Below are positions 9,510-18,063 of a stretch of 64,000 nucleotides of DNA, one piece after another (within the stretch, counting starts at the first letter, position 1; each line of letters opens with the position of its first letter). A model generated the notes under the pieces. That model was not told the origin of the DNA. It saw nothing but the letters and a program-made list of their open reading frames with translations, and ran no database searches. Made by a program: the position numbers and the translations under genes. The stretch is from NCBI RefSeq assembly GCF_900112665.1, contig NZ_FOMN01000001.1:248502-312501 (forward strand). Direction: 5' to 3'. Source of the DNA: Lactobacillus bombicola (GTDB lineage Bacteria; Bacillota; Bacilli; Lactobacillales; Lactobacillaceae).

Positions 9510-9561
9510 ATTTCCTAAATATATTATACCATATTTGGAAATATTTATTCCATTTATGGAA
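9510..9561 (-). promoter_or_regulatory. Promoter and operator palindromes of the Fic operon
   Basis: An extended -10 (TGGTATAAT on the minus strand, 9523-9531) lies between two arms ATTTCCTAAATAT (9510-9522) and ATATTTGGAAAT (9531-9542). A second perfect palindrome, TTCCAT-TT-ATGGAA (9548-9561), covers the -35 region. These would fit an HTH antitoxin acting as repressor. Confidence 0.65.
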
Positions 9562-9587
9562 GTATCTTAATGCGAAGCGTATATCTG

Positions 9588-9690
9588 TTAAAGTTCTAGA
9601 CCTTCATCTTGAATTATGTCTTGCTGTTTAGCGTACATAGCTGCCAACTGCTTTTGGGTCATTGGTTCTTGTTCTAATCGACAACTTTTG
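9588..9690 (-). pseudogene. C-terminal tail remnant of another Fic-like gene
   Basis: One frame reads RLEQEPMTQKQLAAMYAKQQ and ends DEGLEL plus stop. This is like the tail of the degenerate Fic at 7525 (LAKKYAEQQ...NDGLEL). It lies directly upstream of the Fic operon and marks a lost neighbour of the same family. Confidence 0.5.
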
Positions 9691-9891
9691 CCCCAATAAA
9701 TAATTGCATATTGCTACAATATCGTAGCTATTTTTCTCAGAACAACAGAGAATTAAATTAATGAAACTGCTAAAATTGCCTAAAGTTTCGGTAAAATGTC
9801 TCAAAATAGAGCATTTTTTAGCCAAGCAAAAAACCTAACTGTTGTTAGGTTTCAATCGTTGATATTCTGTTTATACAATAAATGTTAATAC

Positions 9892-10188
9892 TTAGCCTAC
9901 ATGTCCACCAAAAATTGTTGCTAATCCTATGCCCAACCCCTTGTCTGCAGGGAATTGTGGATCAAGTAATAATCGATAAATCTTTCTTCCGTTATCTGAT
10001 AACTCTTGTCGAATAGCAAGAGGAGTTAGTTCCATTTTGAGAGAATTAACTATAGCAGGAAAATATTCTTTTTTTTCTAAACGCTTTTTTATATTAAGAA
10101 ATATTTTTCTTTCTTTTGTCGTAATGATGCCTTGTAAACAATAATTTATTTCATTAAATAAAATAGTTTCACTTTTTTCTTTGTTCAT
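9892..10188 (-). CDS. Enterocin A-type bacteriocin immunity protein, copy 2
   Basis: 98 residues. It aligns end to end with copy 1 at 4402-4689 (shared LTPLAIRQELSDNGRKIYRLLLDPQFP). Basic helical EntA_Immun family protein. As in copy 1 it follows, by 15 bases, a secreted-peptide gene that is frameshifted. It is apparently intact. Confidence 0.8.
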   Translation of the reverse strand: MNKEKSETILFNEINYCLQGIITTKERKIFLNIKKRLEKKEYFPAIVNSLKMELTPLAIRQELSDNGRKIYRLLLDPQFPADKGLGIGLATIFGGHVG

Positions 10189-10203
10189 ATAAAACCACTT
10201 TCA

Positions 10204-10700
10204 TCAGTTATGCCCGAATCCAAAGCCCTTACTCATAGCATCTCCCCAACCTTGTTTCATTACATGTAAAACTGTTTGTGTGGGAGATCTAGTTACAACG
10301 TATCTATAATGCCCTTTATTGCTTTGCATTAAGTATCCATTAGAACCAGTAGTTGTATCTATTACGCGCCATTTTTCTTTTTCTTTTGGAAAATATCCTG
10401 TACTTGCTGTATGTGCCATCGAGCGTAATAATGGGTTAACGGCTTCATCAGGAACTTGTCCAGCTTTAATTTAATATCCTGTTTTACTTTAACTTCTCTA
10501 TTAGAAGCTTGTGCTGTGTTTATAGCAGCCTGTTTTGCTTCTGCTCCTTTATTAGAGGCTTGTACTGTGTTATCAGTAACTTTTTCACTATTGGCAGATT
10601 CAACAGAATCGGCAGCTACAGTTTGCGTTTTAGCGGCAGTGAGGAAAACTGCTGATAACATCATACTTGACATTAAAGTAATAACTTTTCTTTTTTCCAT
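10204..10700 (-). pseudogene. Frameshifted small secreted protein, copy 2
   Basis: Starts at 10700 (GGAAG box) with a signal peptide (MEKRKVITLMSSMMLSAVFL, cleavage near AKTQTVAA), then an alanine/asparagine-rich linker. A tandem TTTAA duplication at 10465-10474 shifts the frame. The conserved end (GYFPKEKEKWRVIDTTTGSN ... GWGDAMSKGFGFGHN) continues in the other frame to 10204. Compared with copy 1, five bases were gained here. The two-unit repeat could slip back, so phase variation cannot be excluded. Confidence 0.7.
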
Positions 10701-10831
10701 TTTATTAACTTCCAATAATGTAGTATGTCCAATATTATGATATGTATCGAATTAAAAGTCAATATTTTTTTAATTTAATTATTATAAATATAAAATATTG
10801 GTACAGGCAAGGCAAAGTTAAACAAAATAGA

Positions 10832-11894
10832 TTAAAGCTCTAACTCTTCTTCTTTCTCTTGTCCTCCTTTATATTGATTATATATTGTTGTCAATTCTAG
10901 TTGAGAAAGTGGTTGTGATGTCGTATGCTTCTCAATATTCTTTTCAAATTCCTGCTCTTCGATGAAATTGATCATGCAACGGCAGCCTTAGTGGTATTTG
11001 AAAGAATTTTTGCTTGCATTTCTGGATTTAATTGGTCAAGCTTTTTCCCGTTGTCTGTCTAGCCAGCAATGTAGTCTACAGTGTACTCCCGATTATCAAT
11101 GCCATAGTTTTGGGCCACTAAATAAGAAGTCATTTGAGCTTGTAGCTCTTGTAGTGGCCGTGATAAATCTTTGGTTTTAGAACCAGACAGGCTGTGCAAT
11201 TGTGCATGCCCTAATTCGTGCATTAGAGTCGTCGTCATTTCATTCCCAGTATTGCTAGGATTGAGGTATATTCCCTTTTTTGACGGCACGGTAACCCCCC
11301 TTTGCAATTCCAAAAGTATTACTGTAGTCGGCTTCAGGCAGAGTTCTATTAACTGAATACCCTAATTTTTGAGCAAATTTATCCAGCTGCTGATCAAGTT
11401 TAGTCTTATCAATCGGATTATTAATGTCAAAGTCTAAATGCCGGTTAGGATACATTTCTGGATATTTTTCTTTGGGCATATTGGTCTGAGTAACGTCAAA
11501 TACGTTACCATGAACAAATCTAAGCTCCTTATAGACGAAAATTTGTCCCTTTTTAATTTTGCTTTTTTCTGCGGCTGTCGCATATTTAACGGGCACCTTG
11601 CTTTTATTGCGCATAAAAGTTTTGGACTCAAAGGGAACGAGAACTTTGATTCCTCTTTTGACTGCATATCCCAAATCCTCAATTTTTTTAAAGCTTGCTA
11701 CAGCTACAACTGCAGGTCTTTGACTATTAATTAGTAAGCATTTTTCATTGAATAATGCGGGAAATTATTTAAAAAATTAACCAATTCTATAAATTTTTCT
11801 GGAGAAGTAAAATATTTCTGTACATCTTTCATTAAATCAGAAATAGTTGTTTTATCAATTCTTTGCTTTGTCGCTTTGTTTTTCCATTTTTTAA
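10832..11894 (-). pseudogene. Decayed ArdC/LtrC-like plasmid protein with zinc-peptidase domain
   Basis: Pieces in three frames together give an ArdC-type N-terminal domain (FPHYSMKNA, LINSQRPAVVAVASFKK, GYAVKRGIKVLVP), NVFDVTQTN and a zincin motif MHELGHAQLH, as in LtrC-like proteins of lactobacillar plasmids. Lesions: one base lost near 11732, a frameshift in a six-G run near 11296, a stop where tryptophan is expected at 11059 (YIAG-stop-TDNGKK), and a further shift near 11013. The tail ends ELEL at 10832. No start codon is visible upstream of about 11894. Confidence 0.7.
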
Positions 11895-11907
11895 TTTCTT
11901 TTTTCTA

Positions 11908-11939
11908 AAAAAAGCACTTAGTTAAACTAAGTGCTTTAA
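11908..11939. terminator. Bidirectional terminator hairpin
   Basis: Arms AAAGCACTTAGTT and AACTAAGTGCTTT with A/T runs on both sides. Confidence 0.7.
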
Positions 11940-11974
11940 TATAAGTTACAAAAAAGGGCATTAAATCTGTCCTT

Positions 11975-12142
11975 TTAACGATCTAGCCCTCTTGATTTAT
12001 TAAGTTGTTGCTGTAACAAGGATTGTTGCAGTGAAGTTTGGTGTAGTGCTTGACAATCAGCTTTAATACATTCTTATGCCCATTTGATAGAGCCGTTATA
12101 TATTTTCCCGCAAACACATAGAACGCTGGCGTCATCTGATAA
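11975..12142 (-). pseudogene. Remnant of a cysteine-containing plasmid-type protein
   Basis: One minus-strand frame reads NLSDDASVLCVCGKIYNG, an in-frame stop, then ECIKADCQ and a glutamine-rich end SRGLDR. The CxC...C...C spacing looks like a zinc-binding C-terminus. A short alternative ORF begins ATG at 12135, but I find this frame more protein-like. Family unknown. Confidence 0.35.
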
Positions 12143-12308
12143 ATTCCTTATTATTTATAATTTCTTTTTGATTTAATTGCAAGTTTCGGTCATAAATTGT
12201 GCTCCAAAACTTTGCTTCATCCGGATTGGAAATATTCATTATTTTTTTGTCAAGTTCGCAAATATCCATATTTAAAATGGCTTGATCTAATTGTTCTGGA
12301 GTAATCAT
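12132..12308 (-). CDS. Small hypothetical protein (58 aa)
   Basis: Begins MITPEQLDQAILNMDICELD behind a strong GGAG box with good spacing and ends at TGA 12132. Acidic and helical, no membrane segment, no family recognised. It lies between plasmid-type remnants and is probably a plasmid-derived accessory gene. Confidence 0.55.
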   Translation of the reverse strand: MITPEQLDQAILNMDICELDKKIMNISNPDEAKFWSTIYDRNLQLNQKEIINNKEFIR

Positions 12309-12383
12309 AAGCTGTTCTCCTTTTTTAAAAATATTGTTAATTATATCATGTACTTTTTAAGAATTACTGATTTTATCAAATAA

Positions 12384-12640
12384 TTAAAGTGTGGCAAACA
12401 TGACCAATAAGTTGTTGATTAGGTGTGTAAAATAGGGATAGGCTAAGTCTTTTGTTTGTGTATATTCGTAAGCTAAAATTATACCACAAATTGTATATAC
12501 TAAAGTACACCAATCTAGTTTTGGCTCATGACACAAACCAAAGATTATTCCGTTTACTAAAATAACAGTAAAATATTTAAGTTTACTGGTTGTTGAACTG
12601 CTTAAAAAAGTTAAAGAAAAATGTTTTTTATTCTATCACT
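12384..12640 (-). pseudogene. CPBP intramembrane protease C-terminal fragment
   Basis: The minus-strand frame contains NGIIFGLCHEPK and ends YFTHLINNLLVMFATL. These match motifs 2 and 3 of CPBP (Abi) family membrane proteases, often linked to bacteriocin self-immunity. The EExxxR half is missing; the frame is closed by a stop near 12640. Confidence 0.7.
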
Positions 12641-12810
12641 TTAGTCCAAATATTCTCAATTTATGTATCAATATTATATTCAACCTTACTACACAAATTT
12701 AAAATATCAAGTAGAAATATACACTCATTGACAACAATTATATTCATTACGAATATCATATATTCGAATATACTCAAAATGAAAATAAATATGTACAAAA
12801 GAAGGAAACT

Positions 12811-13119
12811 ATGACAACTTTTAGTAAAAGACTAGAAAAAAGACGTTTAGAAAAGGGATGGACAAAAACAAAAACGGCTAAAAGGTTAAAAATAGGCTTG
12901 TCAACTTATGCTAATTATGAATATGGGTTAAGGGAACCCGATATAAAAATGCTTACGTTAATAGCAAACTTATTTGATACTTCAACTGATTACCTTTTAG
13001 GAAAGACACCTAACTTTGATGATTTTGAAGATAAACTTAACTGGTCTTACTTTGATGTGGGAAATAAGTCTACTCTTGAGACGACAGTGCAGAATGTACA
13101 TAATTATTTAGATTATTAA
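12811..13119 (+). CDS. XRE-family transcriptional regulator
   Basis: 102 residues with GAAGGA upstream of ATG. Cro/CI helix-turn-helix (TKTKTAKRLKIGLSTYANYEY) and the common STDYLLGKTP end of the HTH domain. The C-terminal 30 residues run into the 3' end of the RepA remnant on the other strand (overlap 13070-13119), so the tail may be altered by a junction. Target unknown. Confidence 0.75.
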   Translation: MTTFSKRLEKRRLEKGWTKTKTAKRLKIGLSTYANYEYGLREPDIKMLTLIANLFDTSTDYLLGKTPNFDDFEDKLNWSYFDVGNKSTLETTVQNVHNYLDY

Positions 13120-13726
13120 CCATTGCTGTATATAAATAGCCTTCGTAATTAGTAATGCGTTTACTCGAATCAGTGTCTACTGTAGGGATTCGGTTAAAGT
13201 AATTACGTAACCACTTTGGCATTTCATCGGTTAAATTTTCTAAGTCTAACAAGCCTGTGTAAGCTTCAAAGCCTTGATTAGTCATGTTTTTAGTTACTGC
13301 TTTTTTGGCATTCAAAATAATCTGAACAAAACGATAAACTTCTTTTGGTGTTTTGCACCACGACTTGATTAAGATTGCTGATTCCTGATTTAAAAATGGG
13401 GGTCTATCTTTACTGTTAACTAAATCAGGTAAATGCATGTATCTTAGTTAGTATCTATATTATTATATAAATTGTGTTTCATTTCGATAATGTCTTGTGG
13501 CTCTAATGTTTGTGCTATTCCTTGTGTTATGTATACATCTTTAGCTGTATCTTCTAAGTCAGCTAGGTAAAGTCGATTAGGTAGATTATTTTTTTGTTTT
13601 AGATCAAAGCCTTGATTTATTTGAAATAATAATCTTTTTGTTCGAACTACTTTAGCAGAACTCCAGCTAAAAAGATTATGTAGTTCTTGATTAAGTAAAA
13701 ATAAACTATATTTTTCGTTCATAGGC
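13070..13726 (-). pseudogene. repA: RepA_N-type plasmid replication initiator remnant
   Basis: Two pieces separated by a stop and a frame change at 13444/13438. The first (NQELHNLFSWSSAKVVRTK ... LPNRLYLADLE) matches the second part of the winged-helix domain of RepA_N initiators. The second (PPFLNQESAILIKSWCKTP...IILNAKKAV) matches the C-terminal domain typical of lactobacillar theta plasmids. The N-terminal part is missing because the sequence joins merR at about 13726. Good evidence that a plasmid was integrated or recombined here. Confidence 0.65.
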
Positions 13727-14095
13727 TAATTTTTCTTTTTCATAAGTAAGTAATTTATCATCAAAATGGTCAATTTTATAGTTTAAATAATTTATTGTTT
13801 TTTGAAGCTGGGCTTGTTGTTGCTCTAATTGCTCACGTTGCTTAATTAGTAAATTCAACCGTTTTTGCGCTGTTTCTTTTTGACGATAATTGAATAGGAA
13901 TACTTTTAGTTTGGATACAGGCATCCCCGCATTACGTAAAACTTTAATATAAAAAATCCAATTTTGATCTATTTCGCTATATTGGCGATAGCCGTGTTCA
14001 TCGCGCTTAATTGCTGGCAGTAACCCCATTTTTTCCCAATAGCGTAACGTATCTTTTGATAAGACAAACTTTTTACTAATTTCATTAATACTCAC
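13706..14095 (-). CDS. MerR-family transcriptional regulator
   Basis: 129 residues. N-terminal MerR helix-turn-helix (INEISKKFVLSKDTLRYWEKMGLLP, G-Y-R-Q-Y) followed by a long dimerisation coiled coil rich in Q/E/R. No metal-binding cysteines, so it belongs to the stress/AKR-associated group. It lies 3 bases downstream of an aldo/keto reductase, a frequent pair in lactobacilli. Its last codons overlap the RepA remnant, so the very end could be non-native. Confidence 0.85.
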   Translation of the reverse strand: MSINEISKKFVLSKDTLRYWEKMGLLPAIKRDEHGYRQYSEIDQNWIFYIKVLRNAGMPVSKLKVFLFNYRQKETAQKRLNLLIKQREQLEQQQAQLQKTINYLNYKIDHFDDKLLTYEKEKLAYERKI

Positions 14096-14098
14096 AAA

Positions 14099-14962
14099 CT
14101 ACCCCTTTTTATCTACTTTTTGTATCATATCATAAATACGTTGTACCGCAGCTGGATCTTGATGATCGAAGAATTGACTTTTCTTTTGATCTAAAGAATT
14201 AATTAATGTAACTTCTTTAGCTGTTAATTCAAAGTCAAAAATATTACTATTTTCAATTATTCTTTTTTTATGAACAGATTTCGGAATAACCACAATTTTT
14301 CTTTGAATTAGCCATCGTAGAATAACCTGACTGACTGATTTATGATATTGTAGACCAATTTTAGTCAACAAAGAATTACTAAAAAGTTCATTTTTTCCTT
14401 CAGCAAAAGGAGCCCAAGCTTCTGGCTGAATCTTTTTTTCTTTTAAAAATTTAACTGCCTTAGATTGTTGCATCCATGGATTAATTTCAATTTGATTAAT
14501 AGCTGGTTTTATTTCATTATACAACGTTAAATCTAAAATACGATCTGGCTCAAAATTTGAAACTCCAATTGCCCTAATTATACCTGATTTATATGCTTCT
14601 TCCATTGCACGCCAGGAACCATAGACATCACCGTATGGCTGATGAATTAAATATAAATCAAGGTACTGCAATTGTAATTTATTTAACGACTCTTTAATTG
14701 CTCTTCTAGTTGCTTCATATCCTGTATCGGATACCCAAAGCTTAGTGGTAATAAATAAATTTTCCCGTGATACCTTACTATTTTTAATTGCTCGTCCGAC
14801 TGCTGCTTCATTCCCATAAGAACTTGCGGTATCAATCAGGCGATAGCCTGCTTCAAGTGCTGACAAGACAGATTTTTCCACCATTTCTGCATCAGTAATT
14901 TGAAAAACTCCAAAGCCTAAAAGTGGCATTTCAACTCCATTATTTAATTTCACTTTTTCCAT
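14099..14962 (-). CDS. Aldo/keto reductase (2,5-diketo-gluconate reductase type)
   Basis: 287 residues from the ATG at 14962, which has a GAGGA box at good spacing; an upstream in-frame start (14992) has none. TIM-barrel AKR with DTASSYGNEAAVGRA, ITTKLW (catalytic lysine), LIHQPYGD (histidine), GVSNF and the C-terminal NADPH-binding IPKSVHKKRI. Reduces aldehydes or ketones with NADPH; substrate not predictable. Operon with merR. Confidence 0.9.
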   Translation of the reverse strand: MEKVKLNNGVEMPLLGFGVFQITDAEMVEKSVLSALEAGYRLIDTASSYGNEAAVGRAIKNSKVSRENLFITTKLWVSDTGYEATRRAIKESLNKLQLQYLDLYLIHQPYGDVYGSWRAMEEAYKSGIIRAIGVSNFEPDRILDLTLYNEIKPAINQIEINPWMQQSKAVKFLKEKKIQPEAWAPFAEGKNELFSNSLLTKIGLQYHKSVSQVILRWLIQRKIVVIPKSVHKKRIIENSNIFDFELTAKEVTLINSLDQKKSQFFDHQDPAAVQRIYDMIQKVDKKG

Positions 14963-15397
14963 GTCTTTATTCCTCAATATCTTTTTAATCATACTTTTTA
15001 GGTATTATAGGCCTTGGTGTGGGGACTAAGGCAAGCTAATATTTTTAATTACTCATATCAAATTACTAGTTCATATAATGCTGCTTTAAAAATAGATTAT
15101 GTCAAACTTATTTAATATCTACCTGCAATACAGTAACTTTTTAGATAATTTTCCACAATAAATACAATAGTTAGATTAAGTGAGCGTTAAAATAAAAAAA
15201 GCCCGAAAAGAAATAATCTTGTGGGCTTTTTAATATCAAGGAATTATAGATAAGAAGTTGCTTCCAGATGAAACGATGACTTTTACAGTAGAATATTTAT
15301 CTTACTAATACACTTTCTGCTTACTCTTTTTCTAGTTTCTGTTAATTCCTCCATAAAACCAATGTTAAGAACACCTTTTTATTTTTAAAAGTTTTTC
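14963..15397. other. Intergenic region with one terminator hairpin
   Basis: Contains a terminator-like hairpin (AAAGCCC/GGGCTTT, 15196-15231). Otherwise no gene with a convincing start; promoter of the AKR-merR operon must lie near 14990-15060. Confidence 0.45.
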
Positions 15398-15568
15398 TTA
15401 TAATACTTTATAATTGATAATACTTTCAATTACTACGGCAATAATTAGACTTATTATTACAGTTTTAATTATTATTTTTGGTCTCAAATCGATTTTTGTT
15501 TTAATTGTCCAATTACCCTTTGATTTTTTAAATTCATAAATTTTGTTCATTGTTATTTTTCTTTTCAT
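15398..15568 (-). CDS. Possible small membrane peptide (56 aa)
   Basis: A basic N-terminal half (MKRKITMNKIYEFKKSKGNW) and one hydrophobic helix near the C-terminus (TVIISLIIAVVIESII). No clear ribosome-binding site, so the call is weak. Confidence 0.3.
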   Translation of the reverse strand: MKRKITMNKIYEFKKSKGNWTIKTKIDLRPKIIIKTVIISLIIAVVIESIINYKVL

Positions 15569-16068
15569 AGTACACTAATTTATATACAACAGAAACCAAA
15601 CTCTTCTTTGTTGTTATCATCTATAAATATTTATAAGCTTTTTACCATATAGTTGCAATTAAACTCACTTTTTTCCCAAAAATGGGAAATACTTTAGTCT
15701 AGTTCCAATAATCAACGCAATTCTTTTATCGTTAATGCTATTTTCTATTAGGTTTTCGCTTAGTTGCAGCATTATTTAGCCAACTTACCCTCGCCTAAAT
15801 TTACTAATAGTAGAAAAATAGATACTTGATTGCATAATTTTTAGCTTACATAAAAAACTACTAAGAGAGACCATTCTCTTAGTAGCTATGTTCAAATTTA
15901 TCAATAAGGAAATCGATAAATAGAAATAAATCTCTAGTTGAACAATTATAGTTTAACATAAGTCGCAACTTAAAGATAGGAAATTATAGAGCAATTGTTA
16001 ATACCAAAATAAACTATACTTAAAAAGTCGCTTTATTATTCAAAACAGTGCATTTTTAATTTTTTACC
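15569..16068. other. Intergenic region, only a hairpin seen
   Basis: No reading frame of note. A terminator-like hairpin lies at about 15855-15890 (CTACTAAGAGA/TCTCTTAGTAG). This is the boundary between host-type genes and prophage-derived DNA. Confidence 0.45.
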
Positions 16069-16098
16069 GTTTGTAATCGTTGATATTACAAGCTTTTT
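16069..16098. repeat. Hairpin repeat H, copy 1
   Basis: Contains TTGTAATCGTTGATATTACA followed by AGCTTTTTAA and TATTTAAGGAGA. The same hairpin occurs at 18640-18675 and 24963-25000; there it sits directly next to the head-protein stem of a toxin cassette. Confidence 0.65.
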
Positions 16099-16217
16099 AA
16101 AAGTATTTAAGGAGATTAAAGTGATTAATTTATATTTTTGTATAAAAAGAAGCCCTACTAAGGGTAATATAACTCCTAAGTGTGGAGCTATCAAATGACG
16201 GTAACTTAAACGTTTTT

Positions 16218-16374
16218 ATATTGGCCTGCAATCTGACTCTGTAAAGATTTATTGGTCTTGCCCAGCTCACCTGTCTTGGTTTTCATTGCTTCTACATAAG
16301 CGCCATGTAGGCTCATGACCTTGTCAATTTGTTCATCGGGTTAAAGCTAATTTTTTTAATTCTTCATGTTTCAT
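16218..16374 (-). pseudogene. Phage scaffold (gp20-like) N-terminal fragment, copy 1
   Basis: Begins MKHEELKKLAL, then a one-base insertion shifts the frame, and continues DEQIDKVMSLHGAYVEAMKT ... SLQSQIAGQY. It is the same sequence as the starts of the genes at 23792 and 27079. Ends abruptly near 16218. Confidence 0.7.
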
Positions 16375-16414
16375 ATTTTTCCTTATTTCATGTTTTCCTC
16401 CAAGCAAAAGCAGG

Positions 16415-16599
16415 GCGCTCGGACTGTCAAGGGACGAGCGCTCCTTGCGCTGGCTATCACTTGATAGCAACGACTAACAGTAGTATTATTAATTAATATA
16501 AGTATTATATCAGTCAAGGTAATCACCCTCGGATAATGCAATCCAACTTGTTGGATTAAGCTAAGGAGAGGTGATTACTTTTTTTGCTAGCCAGCGCAA
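16415..16599. repeat. Nested inverted-repeat element
   Basis: An outer perfect 12-base repeat (TTGCGCTGGCTA 16445-16456, TAGCCAGCGCAA 16588-16599) encloses a second pair (GTAATCACC.. 16519-16530, ..GGTGATTAC 16568-16578), an innermost AATCCAA/TTGGATT hairpin and a GCTATCA/TGATAGC hairpin. A GCGCTCG/CGAGCGC hairpin precedes it. It lies exactly between two prophage gene fragments. Confidence 0.6.
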
Positions 16600-16605
16600 G
16601 AAATC

Positions 16606-16733
16606 CTTTAAGGTACCTATGAATAAAATCAAAGAAGTTCTTACTAAACATAAGGAATTAACCTTTGATTTTAATGAGTATCGTGATACCTTGTATATTG
16701 AAGAGCATTAAAAAAACAGCTACTAGAGCTGTA
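16606..16733 (+). pseudogene. C-terminal fragment of DUF4041/GIY-YIG protein
   Basis: Near-identical to the end of the complete gene at 29935-31542 (FKVPMNKIKEVL...LYIEEH), with a short internal deletion and a changed end. It shows that the lysogeny module once existed in a second copy to the left. Confidence 0.8.
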
Positions 16734-16796
16734 ATGTAAAACATTAAATTTTCTGCCCATAGCTTCAACCTATGGCAGATTAGAGGGAGATTAATT

Positions 16797-17378
16797 ATGA
16801 AAAAGATAGTAACTGCAGCATTCAGTACCCTATTAATGGGTTTAGGTCTGATAACTACTAGTAGCACTATAATTAATGCCACAGTAGCTACAAACAATAG
16901 CACTTCAAAAATAAACTTTAAACAAATTAAAAAGGGAGACTACACTAGCTTATTAGGTAAATGGAAGCAAGTTGCAGGAATGCACAATGCTTATGATGGT
17001 AGAGGTATTACTTGGTATAAGTTAGATCCTAAACATCCGATATTTAAGTTAAAAATCACAAAACATCAAATAAAAGAATTTAGTGGAGATGGAAGAACTA
17101 AATTTGAAACTTTTCATGGAAAATATATTACTGTCAAATCTGCCTCTGGTAAGGGATACGAAAGTGCTAAATTAAAATGGTCTAAAAATAATCACTTCTT
17201 TGGAGCTAGTGAAAATGTCGGAGCAATCAATTATGCTATTACATTTTATCCTAAAAATGTTCCAATTTACGATGACAAATATCATAGAAAGCAACCTAAG
17301 GAGATAGATAATAAAAAAGATCGTATTGAACTTTGGTGTAGCAATATGGGGTCCGTGCAAATTTTTCAACGGAATTAG
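16797..17378 (+). CDS. Secreted DUF6287-like protein
   Basis: 193 residues with a clear signal peptide (MKKIVTAAFSTLLMGLGL, cleavage near INATVA) and a strong AGAGGGAG box. Residues 45-60 (KGDYTSLLGKWKQVAG) match the DUF6287 start found in many lactobacillar secreted and prophage-borne proteins. It has a lone cysteine in the C-terminal RIELWCSN. It occupies the place that a lipoprotein holds in the right-hand lysogeny module. Probable lysogenic-conversion gene; function unknown. Confidence 0.65.
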   Translation: MKKIVTAAFSTLLMGLGLITTSSTIINATVATNNSTSKINFKQIKKGDYTSLLGKWKQVAGMHNAYDGRGITWYKLDPKHPIFKLKITKHQIKEFSGDGRTKFETFHGKYITVKSASGKGYESAKLKWSKNNHFFGASENVGAINYAITFYPKNVPIYDDKYHRKQPKEIDNKKDRIELWCSNMGSVQIFQRN

Positions 17379-17396
17379 CCGATTACGAATAAAACA

Positions 17397-17511
17397 AAAA
17401 AGCCCTTAAGAACTCGTCTGGAAAACTATTCTTAAAGACTTCACATGTAAACAATTAGCCAAAGCTTTTTTTGTCTACCCTATTTTAGCAAATTTTAAAG
17501 GGGAAATAAAT
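17397..17511 (+). repeat. Duplicate of the integrase leader region
   Basis: Matches 33853-33966: a terminator hairpin (AAGCCCTTAAGAA ... TTCTTAAAG), then AATTAGCCAAAGC and TCTACCCTATTTTAGCAAAT just before the integrase start. Strong evidence of a second, older element end. Confidence 0.75.
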
Positions 17512-17612
17512 ATGGCGTATTTTAAAAAACGCGGCAACTGTTGGTAAGCACAAGTGTCGTGGTATGACGCAGACAATACTAGGAAGTATAAAACAAAAAG
17601 TGGCTTTGCCAC
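17512..17612 (+). pseudogene. Integrase N-terminal fragment
   Basis: Reads MAYFKKRGNCW, a stop in place of R, AQVSWYDADNTRKYKTKSGFAT, then ends. Aligned with the complete integrase at 33967. It is cut where a reverse-strand YjcQ fragment begins. Confidence 0.8.
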
Positions 17613-17833
17613 CTCCTAGCAATATGCCACCATCTAACACTGGTGAAAACGTAAGTCCTTTAATGTAGCCATCATCACTTAGCATCTGTAGCGTGCGAAT
17701 GAATTATTGCTGAGATATAATCGAAAGTATCAGCTTTCAATATATTAGGGTCTGCATCTTGACCATTTTCATAGCAATATTTTAGGTAACTCAATATTTT
17801 GTAAGCAATTGTAAAATAATCGTTGTTACTCAT
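17613..17833 (-). pseudogene. YjcQ-like gene, copy 1, truncated and frameshifted
   Basis: Begins MSNNDYFTIAYKILSYLKYC at 17833, shifts frame near 17690, and continues MLSDDGYIKGLTFSPVLDGG before running into the integrase fragment. YjcQ proteins are small winged-helix-like proteins common beside phage head genes. Two further damaged copies lie at 25614 and 26129. Confidence 0.6.
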
Positions 17834-17841
17834 TACTCTAC

Positions 17842-18060
17842 CTATGCTGGTACTGCACTAACTACATCCGAAATCCAAACCTGATTTTCATAAGTATCTC
17901 CAACAAAAACCAATTCAGGTTCATCATCATCTTCGTTTAAAATATCTTGGACAAATATCGTCTTATGTCTACCATTTTTTAAAATAAACTCAACATTTCT
18001 ACCATAAAAATGTTGATCAATTTCTTTAATCGTCATTTTTCTAGGATCCAAATCATTCAC
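17842..18060 (-). CDS. Small acidic protein behind the Ntox50-like toxin (immunity candidate)
   Basis: 72 residues; starts 3 bases after the toxin stop. Acidic, no membrane segment. A homologue at 25894-26112 shares the layout (DPRKMTIKEI / DPHKMSLVEI) and the ending WISDVVSA(V/I)P. Position directly downstream of a toxin domain suggests an immunity protein, but the homologue follows a different, decayed module, so a shared accessory role is equally possible. No named family recognised. Confidence 0.55.
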   Translation of the reverse strand: MNDLDPRKMTIKEIDQHFYGRNVEFILKNGRHKTIFVQDILNEDDDEPELVFVGDTYENQVWISDVVSAVPA

Positions 18061-18063
18061 CTT

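Noticed and set aside
9628..9825. 65-residue minus-strand frame upstream of the Fic operon
   Set aside because: A different frame over its 3' part encodes a Fic-like tail; the longer frame has no recognisable protein character and a poor start.
16381..16464. Short + strand frame from the ATG at 16390 and a possible Fst-like type I toxin in the inverted-repeat element
   Set aside because: No ribosome-binding site, no hydrophobic Fst-like helix; only the repeats can be supported.
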